Below, in pieces: positions 20,047 to 31,758 of a DNA stretch of 64,000 nucleotides (position 1 is its first letter; every line of letters begins with the position of its first letter). Source of the DNA: Gremmenia infestans (taxonomy: Eukaryota; Ascomycota; Leotiomycetes; Helotiales; Hamatocanthoscyphaceae). The notes under the pieces were generated by a model. That model had not been told where the DNA came from and did no database searches. It was given only the letters and a program-made list of their open reading frames with translations. The position numbers and the translations under genes were made by a program. The stretch lies in assembly GCA_032629725.1 (NCBI GenBank), contig JAFEVB010000002.1, positions 62,001 to 126,000 of the forward strand. The letters run 5' to 3'.

Positions 20047-22624
20047 TCAGCGCCCGCGCCACTCTGGAATGCTTCCCACCTCGAATTCGACGGCGTAGAT
20101 GTTATCGGAAGGGAATTGCGCTTCTGTCATTTCCAGGCCCGCATTGATGACGTGGTCGAAGTTATACTCTTGATAATCTGGTGTTGTCAAAGTTTGGGAG
20201 AGCATATATCCAGAGCGGTTCGGTAATGGGCTGTACCCGGTAGGCTGGTCGTTAACCAACCGGGCGGCGAGCGCTCTTTGCTCGACGGCAATGCGCTCGC
20301 CAGCCATGTCAGTCATAATGCGAGAGAATTCGTCCAGTCCACCCTCGTTCATCTGCACGTCTTGAAGCGTAGACTCTAATCCGGATTTGAGTTCCACTAT
20401 TGCCTTTCGCGGTTGTTGATGCTTGCCTGCAGCGATTAAATCGACCACACTTTGTTTCACTACCTCGAAGGCATCCCTATATCTCTTTGCACCAGGCCAG
20501 CGTTCAGTGATTACGAAAAGAACAATACTACACGCATTGATGTCGTTGCTTGTAGTCGTATTGAAAATGCCAGTCGGGTCGCTCCAGGCGCAATATATCA
20601 ACGTGAGACCTGATTCCCATTTTAAGCTAGACTCAAAAGCTCTCTATAGATGGGTAATGCTTACCGGCCATAAAGACAGTCTGCAATGCCATCAGGGAGT
20701 AACCCACTGACATGCTTTGATGTAGTCGTTTATATGTCTGACACAGGCCCCCGCAGACTTCAGCGCACTGTTTGAGAAAACGAGGGTTCACATGTGCCCG
20801 AAGTATTTGCGGATATAGAAGGAGTCGCAGACACTTGTAGTAAAATACCATCTGTTTCAAGTATGAGTTGGAGCCACTTCACCTACAAGGAATGTTGTTA
20901 TCCGACAAGTTACCTACATAATGGTCATATCCATCAAAAGCGCCGAGTTCGGAATCGAGTTTTTTCCGAGCATCAAGCGGTATCAATGCTTTCCATTCCA
21001 GGAGTTGCGAGATGAAGGCATCAATTTCTGTGTCGGAAACGGCAACAGAAGTATCAACACGATAGATGCTCTGTTGGATGTTTGATTCAATCCTTCTCAA
21101 CCTAGTGACTTGAAGGAATAGAGACAACGAGGTGCTGGTTCCGGGAGCTTCACTGGAGTTTAATTTTGATGCCTGCTCAAGTAGAGCACCGTCTTCAATT
21201 TGCTCGTCAACATCCAATGGGAGCTGTAGATTTAGTAACAGCTCATTTTATAAGTGGATATGCACTCACTGGCACATCAATATCTCTATCACAGATCGCA
21301 AACTACCGAGAATATTAGTTTGATTATCTGAGAACCGGGTGTCTAAAGGGACTTACAGGTCTCCCAAGTGGAATAGAGACTTGTCGGTCAAGGTTGTAGC
21401 ATGACCAAAACAGGCGTTTCCTCATTTCATTCTTAATTCCATGCTGGTTCATCGCAGGTGTCCGCCTGTGTAGGCCAAGATCAATACCAATTTGCATCGC
21501 AAGTCTGACATACGTCCTTTAAAAGCAATTAGTCTATAGTTTAGCTGGTCAAAGACAAGGAAGTGTCCCAGCTTACCATGCTCCTGGACCTTTCGGTGCT
21601 CTCAGACAATAGATCGCCAGCAGCATTAGTGTTTGAACAGACCTGATATCGTGAAAGCTTAGGATTTCATCCAGATGTGTCAAAGCTGCAGCATGTTGTT
21701 TCTCTGGAAAGAAGATACCAACTTCCCCAGTCGTCTCTAAAAACCGACCTGCAATAGCATATACGAGATGCAATGAACTTCTCTCGAAAATATCTTCGAT
21801 GGTGTTTCGCCGCAAATGCAAGTCTCGTACCCAAGGAAAGTGAAGTACCGGGAATCTAGTAGAAGTGTGCTTGACATAGCCGACTAATAATCGGTCTGCC
21901 ACATCTGTGGAAAGGTGCGTAAAGCCTGGAATACCAATTTCTTGATCATCACTATTATTGAAAGCCTTTGGGCTAAGGTGCTCCTGAATACTCCCCCCTG
22001 TAGATGTTGTCTTTGTCGATTCCTCGCCCTTCACTATCGAGCCCACCAGCCGGCCCATAGTTATATGAGACGAAGCGCCTATGTAACCTCCATTGGCCTC
22101 TAGTGATAGCTCTCGAAGCACATCAACCATGGATTCGACACCTGTCTGCCAGTCGTGTGGCTCTTCATTGTCATCCGAACCGGAATAACCATCCGCTGGA
22201 CCTGTTGCATCTCTCCTTTGCGGTTGGCGAGTATCTGGTTGGGTAAATGGCGCAGACCCATCGTCTAAACCAACAGGTCGCTGTAGGTACTGCCAATGAT
22301 CTGTTCCTACTTCCGAGAGACCTTCTTTGCTCAGGTAACTCTCTAATTCTGCGACTCGAGCTTCGAGGGCCTTGAGATAGTGATTTTTGCCAAATGGCAT
22401 CGGCTTCGATGGTAAAATGTATTCACATGTCGCCTGGAGACTTTTACATTTCGAGCACGTCGGGTGAATGCCATCACACTACGTGGAGCCAATTAGCATG
22501 ATTCTAAAGCAGCTGGCAGGCGATATTGAAGCCAGGCAACCTTTTGCTTCCGATATTTGCACCTTTGACAGGCCAACGCAACTCTCGCACGTTTGGCAGG
22601 CCGACTTTGTTCTGAATCACCCAT
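20047..22624 (-). CDS. Zn2Cys6 fungal transcription factor
   Basis: Nuclear DNA-binding regulator, probably the pathway-specific regulator of the adjoining cluster (inferred from position). Exons, minus strand: 22624-22541, 22478-21577, 21516-21357, 21302-21270, 21223-20918, 20851-20665, 20609-20047; 2235 nt, 744 residues. The binuclear cluster is split by intron 1: CQRCKYRKQK joins CDGIHPTCSKC to give C-x2-C-x6-C-x6-C-x2-C-x6-C. A basic linker and a short heptad region (LKALEARVAELESYL) follow, fitting a dimerising coiled coil. The fungal-specific TF domain covers the middle, with IYCLRAPKGPGAWTYVRLAMQ and LGLHRRTP, then KRLFWSCYNLDRQVSIPLGRP across the exon 3/4 boundary. Exon 4 is only 33 nt. 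The start is the ATG at 22624; the longer frame upstream lacks an ATG. The exon 5/6 junction is the least certain. Confidence 0.87.
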
Positions 22625-23129
22625 TGAATGAGATCGTTTGAAGAATATTGCAGTTATGAGTGACTCTCGTGAACAGGGGAGCAACAATAACACTAGAGTG
22701 GGGGATTCCTTATCGCCCCCATCGCGGTGTCACTGTTGGTGGGTTAGATAGAGATAGAGATGCAAATAGAGATAAGAGATGGTGCTAAGGAATTTGCGCT
22801 TGAGTTCTTGATTCATAATCAACTCCCGCTTCCTTGCGATATTCATGTGCCTCTGCAAGGTACCTTGGTTTATTGTGGTGAGTAAATTTTGAAGCTATTC
22901 GCGACTCTCGGATAGGTAAAATGAACTAGCTTAACAGAGTAACTTCCTCATGCCAACTTGGCACTGCCAAGTCTTGAAAACATCATTATCTAGAGTCGTA
23001 GAGCATTTCAGGGATGAAAAATAGGTATATAATATAATCTATCTCCTATCATCTATTTGCTATCTATTTATCTAAAGTTTTATTCGCGCTAGACATACCC
23101 CCACCACCAGCCAGGCCTGGAGCAAGAGC
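22625..23129. other. Intergenic, no gene seen
   Basis: Upstream region of the Zn2Cys6 gene and 3' region of the next minus-strand gene; no coding signal. Confidence 0.5.
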
Positions 23130-25710
23130 TTAAGCAGCATCTTGAACTTGCATCTGCATGTATTCGGCTTGTAAAACGGGGTATAGATCCGCACAAGTTG
23201 CCAAATAAGTTTTGACAGGAAATTTCCAAGCTTCAGGACATTCATCTGGCACTCCTGGCGTGCCCAGAATCATTGCTAATCTATTATAGCCATAATGAAG
23301 ATCTACCGCTCGATCCTCCACGCTTGGTCGGACTGGCTGAAGCGTCGCGGCAAGCACCCTTGCTGCAGACTCAACAAATAAACTGCATTCAGTGTCAGCA
23401 ACAAGAGCAGTACAAGCCTGCAAGCATGCAGCTTTTTGGTCATTGAGACATAGATCCACAGCCTGTTGGAGCCTGTTCATCTCGACTGCTTCCGAGTTTG
23501 TCGTTAGCGGATCGCTAAGTAACATGCGTACGTATTCGAGGGTTCTAAATTCCTCGCCGTCAGATGAGCTAGTGAGCTTCCGTATGAAAACTCTTACGCC
23601 TTTGTTCCAGCGTAAGAGATTCTCTCTCCGGTCTATGTAGATGGTGCCATCTGTTTCTTCTGACGCTAAAAGCGCTTGCGCGGCTGCGAGGTGATATTCG
23701 ATAGCGAGTTTCAAGTAATGCTGTTGTTGCCACTTGGTTGCAGTTGAGCCTGAGCTAGAAATTACCCTAAGGACATCGTCTACTTCTTTGCGAATCTCTG
23801 CGGAGGCATCAAAGAATGCCTCTTCATATTTAGCACTTTGCACGAGCTTTTGAACGTATCTAGAACTTGCACGCTCTTTCGAAGTCATACTTTGAAGCTC
23901 CGCTGGTGTAGGCTTCTCGGTGGCGATACTATCAGTGAAGACTCTGGGATGTTTTCCTATTCGGTATCTATGTGAGTTCTTCCAGTGTTCTGACTCTAAG
24001 AAGGTTACTCGGGCACCGACGAGTGAAACTCGAGAGTGAAAGACCTGCAAACTGTATTTGCGAACAGCACCTTTCCAGAACTCCTCCTGGTGCATATCTT
24101 CGACAAACGTGACTTTATACGGGAATACTGTTGTATACTTAGCCAAGGGAGGATGGGTTAGGACCGGCAAATCGGTGTCGCTCATCAAAGCAAAGGGGCG
24201 CCCCATGAACGGCGCTGTTAACCAAATGCCTAGATGAGGGGAAAGATGATATTCACGGTAGGTACTATCGCCCATGGCTTCTGGAATTCCCCCAAATACC
24301 TTCGAATTATATCAGCAACAAATACACTTCCGAAGGTGCGCTAACCTACATTATTCTCCATGGAAAATCCAACTTCGGCCAAAGTTTCGTCTTCGAAATA
24401 CGGACTCACCGAGATGTTTGTGTATAGATTGAGATCCTGGTCACACCTCGCCATCCATGTTGCGTGCTAATAAAAAATTAGTCAGCTTTAACTCAACCTC
24501 GAGGTACAAACATGACCGCTTGCCATTATCTCATGGAGTATTGTCACTGCAATACAAAACTGGCCGTTGAGTCGTTCAGCATCCGTGAGGTTTTGATTCA
24601 GGAGAGGTTCGACATTCGTAATATTAAGATAAATAATAAACAATGGACGCGGTCCGTCAGGATCCCAATAAGTTTCTCCATCTGAGGGGCAACGAAAAAA
24701 AGGTCAGCATCATCTCTTCAACGTCAAAATAAAAGTGAAACAGTCCGATGAACTTTTATTGCGAATGGCCAGATTATTAGATGTACTTGAAACTTTATTA
24801 TACTTACGTGCTCTATTGCCTATAGGGTTTGCTTGGCCGTCTATAGGGTCTTCGTTTGGTATACGAAACCCCCATTGAAGGCACAACTTGGCACTAATCA
24901 TGTACTTGAAAATCTCATCCCGTGCCTTCTCAGTCTCCGCGAATGTATAGCTTTGGCCGTCTCGCGTATGCAAAGTACTCTTAGGATACATGAAAACGGG
25001 AGCTGACGACGGATTTGCCAGCGGTGATGGTGGAAGTCTATTCCCAGCGACAGGGCGCGTGTCCCCTTTGAGTAATGCATCGAACTATAGTGTGAGCCTT
25101 TGTCATCATTCAAAATTAGATAATTCTTACCCAAGGCAGCCTATAGTCAAGATTTCCATGTCAGTAGTGTTTCGACTTGGAACGTATAGGAAGGGTAATT
25201 GTAGCAAATGAAGAATGATTTGCGGAAGCAGGTATTCCACGACTCTCAGATTGCCATCAATAACTTGACTCACATGTAAAAGTTCATTATCATACGAGTT
25301 GCAAGCTGTAAGCACGGAAGCATAGCTATCCATACTATGGGATTGGTTGCAACCCAATCTCCTGGATAACCATTACCAATAGGATAAAGTCCTGTCCTTC
25401 CGGACAAGACATCTATATTGGTCTCCCAACGCCGATATGCCATTATTCTATGAGTGTAATTCGAAAGATCTGGTGACTTTAAGGATCGGCTGCTGACAGC
25501 GTCAAGGTCGACAAGCTCACGGGTCGTGAATCCGTTGAGTTGAGTTTTCTGATAATCCTCATAACGTTTGTTCACTTGCTGTAAAAGACGCTCATCAGGG
25601 GACAGCCTGTTCACGCTTGTGGGGAATAGAGAATCGATAGGAGTCAGGCCACTGCGAATGTGACCATTCCCCCAAACGCCATATTTCAGCCCCATCTGCG
25701 AGACCGCCAT
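23130..25710 (-). CDS. Zincin-like protein of unknown function, apparently frameshifted
   Basis: A large soluble protein of about 766 residues that I cannot place in a characterised family. Segments, minus strand: 25710-25131, 25084-24808, 24681-24524, 24466-24350, 24299-23130. The central part reads ETYWDPDGPRPLFIIYLNI, then LHEIM at the end of one exon and HATW at the start of the next, forming HExxH (HEIMH). About 20 residues on comes PYFEDETLAEVGFSMEN, with acidic residues that could give a third zinc ligand. The intron that splits the motif has a GC donor (GCAAGC). In the first segment, two places change frame by one base: a T-run near 25283 and a G-run at the 25131 donor. In each case one extra base would keep a single frame. 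Decay of the gene or sequencing error are both possible. No signal peptide is seen. Confidence 0.55.
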
Positions 25711-26830
25711 TATGCTGGATTATCCGAGTCTTGCTCGATTGCGAGTATCGTTATCCGGCTGATGAATGAGAGGATAATTTTTGGGTAAATACTTCTAGCG
25801 AGTCTTTGTTCAATCGGAAGTACGAGAGCAATATAACAATTGAAAGAGAACGTGTCCTTTATCTTCAAAGAGCCGCTTCCGGAGTAATTTGACACCAAGT
25901 TTTGGCTTTGCAAGAAAAGAGATTGGCATAGTTTAACTCTTAGAAGCTTTGTACCCACAACATGGCCTTTATACGAAATAGAACCAGCAAGGAGATTGTG
26001 TTGATGGACGGAATTAATATCAAGACAGAAGTAGGGGTACAGAAGCACGAAGGTAGCAACTAACAGTAGAAACAAGAATTCTGCATGGAAAGTTGAGTCA
26101 AGATGGTCAATTTAGATTGCTTCTAGGTCGCAAGTCCATTGGAAAGATGTTGTTTAAGGGCAAAGTGAAGTAAAGTAAGGATAGGTGGTATTACTTTACT
26201 CAAGGGTGGATATAGTAAAATCAGTCGCTTAAGTGAGGTACCGTGACAAATAATATCTAAATTCTTCATCGGAAGTTCTCAAAACACACCTCGTCATGCA
26301 GGCAGCTGTGCTCATTTCAATGCCCTGCCGACGCGAATATTAATGAACAATATTGACCGGGCAAGGAAGGACGCGACTTAATCGATCATCAAACATACAT
26401 TTCAATATTTCACCACCCCATTGCCACTGCCACTGCCATTACTACTGCGCCTAACAGAACTCGAAAAGACGGCATATCACTGCGAATATTGATTTGCGCC
26501 GAGGTTGGTGGTCTGGTTGTCTGACTGAATTTACAGACCGACTGGTATTGAGGTCCATCGGGGCCCCAAACGCCATTCGCGATACTTCGTTCTTTCTGCG
26601 AACACGCGACAGTGGACGGGAACGAGTGAGAGGGAGAGTACCACCACACAAGCTCTCGACTTCATGCGAACGGAATTCGAGTCCCGATGATTTGTCCGCT
26701 GTATCTACAACCTAGACAGGCGTTGACTCAAAGCTTGGACTAAACCGCAGCTTAGCAATACTAGGAGCGCTCAGAAAAGGGGCGTACTCGTTGGGATAGG
26801 TATTGGTAGTCTCGCATCGTATACGCAAAG
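25711..26830. other. Divergent intergenic, no gene called
   Basis: This space separates the minus-strand zincin-like gene and the plus-strand kinesin gene. An open frame at 25710-26075 (minus) begins with a hydrophobic stretch but has no ATG. The frames at 26410-26715 show no domain. Confidence 0.45.
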
Positions 26831-29800
26831 ATGCCGCCCGCAGGCGGAGGAAACATTAAGGTGGTGGTGAGAGTGCGGCCTTTCAACGGCAGAGGTACGT
26901 TGTTGATAGCCTTCGTGGATGCTTCCAAACTCATGGCACGACTAATATCCATGCAGAACTGGATCGCGGAGCACAATGTATTGTGAAAATGAAAGGTGCC
27001 CAAACCATCCTTGTCTCGCCAGGAGACGCAGAAGAAAAGGGTCGATCCGGAAAAGGGGGCAAAGACTCGGGGCAGAAAGTGTTCGCATTCGACAAATCAT
27101 ACTGGTCTTTCAACAAAGCGGATCCAAACTATGCGGGACAAGATAGTCTGCACGAGGATCTTGGGAAACCTCTATTGGACAACGCGTTTCAGGGATATAA
27201 CAACTGCATTTTTGCCTATGGACAGACCGGTTCCGGAAAATCTTACTCAATGATGGGATATGGCAAGGAAGCTGGAGTTACACCGATGATTTGCCAGGAC
27301 ATGTTTGAGCGCATTGGAGAATTGCAACAAGACAAGAACTTACGGTGTACGGTAGAGGTATCATATTTGGAGATTTACAACGAACGAGTGAGAGATCTTC
27401 TAAACCCGTCTACGAAAGGCAATCTCAAGGTCAGAGAGCATCCGTCTACTGGTCCATATGTTGAAGACTTGGCAAAATTGGTGGTGAGCAGTTTCAATGA
27501 GATTGAGCATTTGATGGACGAGGGAAACAAGGCGCGTACTGTTGCGGCGACCAACATGAACGAAACGAGTAGTCGAAGTCATGCGGTCTTCACCTTGACC
27601 CTGACGCAAAAAAAGCTTGATGTAGAAACAAACATGTCTATGGAGAAAGCTGCAAAAATCAGTCTTGTGGATCTTGCTGGTTCTGAGCGAGCTAACTCGA
27701 CTGGTGCTACCGGAGCTCGTCTTAAGGAAGGTGCTGAAATCAATAGATCATTATCCACGCTTGGTCGGGTCATTGCGGCTTTGGCCGACCTTTCAGATCC
27801 TAAAGCGAAGAAGAAGGGGAAGGGCGCCAACCAAGTCCCGTATCGTGACAGTGTTTTGACATGGCTCTTGAAGGATTCGCTTGGAGGGAACAGTATGACT
27901 GCCATGATTGCTGCCATTAGTCCTGCGGATATTAATTTCGACGAAACCTTGAGTACATTAAGATATGCGGACAGTGCGAAGAGAATTAAGAACCATGCTG
28001 TGGTGAACGAGGATGCAAACGCCAGGATGATTCGAGAGCTAAAGGAAGAGCTGGCTACTCTTCGAAGCAAGCTTACTGGTGGGGGTGGGGGCGGGGGTGC
28101 TTCAGAAGAGGTCTATGCCGAGGGTACACCGTTAGAGAAGCAGATCGTCAGTATTGTGACACCTGATGGGACTGTGAAGAAAGTTTCAAAGGCCGAAATT
28201 GCGGAACAACTTAACCAGAGCGAAAAATTGTACTCGGATCTCAACCAAACATGGGAGGAGAAGTTACAGAAGACAGAAGAGATTCACAAGGAGCGAGAGT
28301 CTGCTTTGGAAGAGTTGGGTATCAGCATTGAAAAGGGATTTGTTGGGTTACACACCCCCAAGAAGATGCCTCATCTGGTCAATCTGTCCGACGACCCTTT
28401 GTTGGCCGAATGCTTGGTATACAATCTCAAGCCTGGGACGACCAACGTGGGAAATGTTGACACGAATGCCGCCCATACGTCTGAGATTCGCTTAAATGGT
28501 AGTCGGATTCTGCACGAGCACTGCACCTTTGAGAACGTGGACAACGTTGTAACGATCGTACCCAAACAAGATGCAGCTGTCATGGTCAATGGCCAGCGTA
28601 TTGATGAGCCAAAGCGATTGCGCAGTGGCTACCGTGTTATCCTTGGGGATTTCCACATCTTCCGTTTCAATCATCCTATGGAGGCTCGCGCAGAACGGGC
28701 CGAGAGTTCTCTAAGGCACTCGATCATTGCGAGTCAAATACAGGATTATGACAAAATATCGCCTTCACCGAGTCCCAGACCAGGACATGAAAGAACCATC
28801 AGCAAGGCCACATCCGACGCAGATTGGGACAGTCGTCCAGACTCACCCGCGCCATTTCAACGTGGGCGCGATTCCGACTGGTCTTTCGCACGCAGAGAGG
28901 CTGCTAGTGCAATTTTGGGGACCGATCAGAAGATTGCAGGCCTTACCGACGAAGAACTTAATATTCTGTTTGAAGACGTGCAGAGGGCACGTGCTGAACG
29001 TGCTGGTCAGAATGTTGATGATGACTTGGATTCTGTTACATCATATCCTATTCGAGAGAAGTACATGTCAAATGGGACCTTGGACAATTTTTCACTCGAC
29101 ACTGCGCTCACAATGCCGTCTACCCCAAAGCAGGGCGAGGTTGAAGACAAAATGCGCGAGGTGAGGGAGGAAATGCAGGTTCAACTGGACAAGCAAAAAG
29201 AGGAATATCAAGATCAGCTCAAGTCCGCAGAGGTAGCGAATGTTGAGGTTGAAGAGATCAAGAAAGAGAAATCTCGAATGGAAGAGAGTCTTCGGGAAGT
29301 CAAGGAAGAAATGCTTCAACAACTGGAAGACCAACGAAAGGAGTTCGAGGATCGCTTGCAACAGTTGACGCCTTCGAGATCCACGATCGATGGCCCTGCC
29401 TCACTATCCGAAGCAGAGTTGGCGATTGCACGACGGGTGGTTGAACACTGGCGCGGCCGAAGATATGTGCGAATGGCGGAGGCTGTACTGCAGTCTGCTG
29501 CGAATCTAAAGGAGGCCCAAATCATGAGCCAGGAGATGGAAGAGAGCGTGGTCTTTCAGTTCACGATCGTGGACGTCGGTCATTATTTGTGCTCATCTTA
29601 TGACATGGTTCTAAATGGGATATCCGGCGACGATGATCAATCCCTCGAATCTGCCCCGAAACCTTGTGTTGGTGTTCGAGTGATCGATTACAGAAGCAGT
29701 GTTGTTCATTTGTGGAGTCTCGAAAAGCTGGAGGATCGAGTAAGGTTGATGAGACAGATGCACCAATACATGGATCGGCCTGAATATCTTCAACATTTCA

Positions 29801-31758
29801 GACTCGACAATCCATTCATGGAAACGTGCATGCCACAATACACCCATATTGGAGACGTCGACGTACCTCTAGCTGCTGTTTTCGAGAGCAGAGTCCAGGA
29901 TTTCAGCCTGGATGTTATGTCGCCGTATACCTCCCACGCGATCGGTCTAATCAAGTTATCCCTGGAGCCTTCATCTGCCAGGGCGCCTTCGAGTACTTTG
30001 AAATTCAATGTGGTAATGCATGATATGGTTGGATTTGCGGAACGCGAAGGCACTGAAGTCCATGCTCAACTCTTTCTCCCCGGAATCTCGGAGGAAGGCG
30101 GTGTGACAACAACACAGATGATCAAAGACTTCGATGAAGGGCCAATTCGATTTGAAAGCGTTCATAGTATGAGCGTCCCAATGTTCAGTCCAACCAGCGT
30201 GGCCCTACGAGTAGCCATATTCGCCAAGGTCTCCTCTATGCACCTAGACAAGCTTCTCAGCTGGGATGACATGCGCGACAATGTGCCTCGTCCTCAACAG
30301 AAGCGCAAGAACGCCCGCATCGCAGAGTCCCAGTTCTACACAGAAGAGAAACACGATGTGTTTGCAAAGGTGCAAATTCTCGAGCTTGCGGAGACTGGCG
30401 AGTACCTTCCGGTAGAAGTTATTCAGACGAATGATTTGGACAAGGGCTCCTTTCAACTACACCAAGGCATTCAACGACGCCTCGTAGTGAATCTGATGCA
30501 CAGCTCTGGTGCGGCCATGCCATGGCAAGATGTCTCTGGCTTACGAGTTGGTCGGATACAACTAGTTGATCATGTTGGAAAGACTCCTAACCTTGGGTCT
30601 CCTTCGGCCGAAATCCCGTTGAAATTAATTTCCAAGCCGACTGTTAAAGCAAATGCAAATGGGACAAGCACCGTAACTCTAATCGGCCAATGGGATTCCA
30701 GTGCACACAGTTCACTACTACTTGATCGAATTACTGCCGACAAGTACAAGGTCCAAATGTCCGTCCACTGGGATGTTACATCCAGCAAGCTGGCAGAGCC
30801 AATGTCTTTCTCTATGGAAGTGTGCTCACAAATACTATCTCGGTCATATGTACGTTCCACGTCGATGTTTTCATCCTTATGGCAGACTGTGCGCATCGTA
30901 CACTCCACGAGTGGTATATTTTCGATCTCCGTGCGCCCCACACCCGTGAAGCGTGCCGGTGATCTCTGGAGGATGAATACACAGAACGATTATGTAAAAG
31001 GAGAAGAGGGCCTTACAGATTGGGCTCCAAGGGGCATATCATTGATTCGGGATCACATCGCTGCGAATCGGCGAAGACACCGACTAGCAGAACTCGAAGC
31101 AGCGAAACCTCTTCTAAGCCAAATCTCTTTCACGCCGACTCTGAAGACGAATGGCGAGGTGCGAATAGACGAACCGGCCGAGCCGACAGAGCTTTCAGAG
31201 CACCAGAAAAGCCTGCTGGAAAAGTACACCAGATTTTGGCATCTTTGCCGTGACCCGATTACTAGCATCCTTACATCATCAAATGTCGAACCACCATCAA
31301 ATGGTGTATCGACTCCGCCTCCCCCGCAACCTTCCTCACCCACTCTATTGGCAAAGATCTCTCTTGTTACCAAGAATCCAGAGATACTGAAAGGTGGGTA
31401 TCTCCTCACTCCATCAGCAGATAGTTCGCGCTGGGTCCGCCGTTTCATCGAGCTGCGGAAGCCATATTTACATATTCATTCTGTACCAGATGGCGAAGAG
31501 GTTTGTATAGTGGCTCTCAGGAATAGTCGTGTTGATCATCAGCCCCAAATCGCAAAACTACTGAAGCGAGCCGATTCGGGCAGAGGGAGAGCTGGTGAGC
31601 GAGATGAAGAAAAGGTGTTTGCAGTATACGGAACAGACAACACCTGGTTATTCAAAGCAAGGAGCGAGCGAGAGAAAGTAGAGTGGATATTCAAGATTGA
31701 TCAGAGCTACTTTGGTGGCGGATCCTCAGGCGGCAGTGGGAGTGCAAGCGATGAATAA
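26831..31758 (+). CDS. uncA: Kinesin-3 motor, UncA/KIF1A type
   Basis: Plus-end-directed microtubule motor for vesicle and endosome transport. Exons: 26831-26894 and 26957-31758; 4866 nt, 1621 residues. The first exon gives IKVVVRVRPFNGR, and splicing makes NGRELDRGAQCIV as in KIF1. The motor (about 1-375) has the P-loop GQTGSGKSYSMMG near residue 109, SSRSHAVF near 223 and LVDLAGSERANSTG near 257. A Gly-rich linker (394-400) follows the neck. An FHA domain lies at about 495-600 (NGSRILHEHCTF). Coiled coils with KEE/KSR heptads lie at about 730-820, then the KIF1B and DUF3694 regions (about 860-1260). The C-terminal PH domain is at about 1495-1610 (KGGYLLTPSADSSRWVRRFIEL), the lipid-binding cargo module. 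The full domain order of Unc-104/KIF1 is present. The reading frame alone begins downstream; the short first exon is needed for the first beta-strand of the motor. Confidence 0.95.

Noticed and set aside
25711..26075. Minus-strand frame with a hydrophobic start, possible signal peptide
   Set aside because: No ATG in frame (TTG start) and no conserved features.
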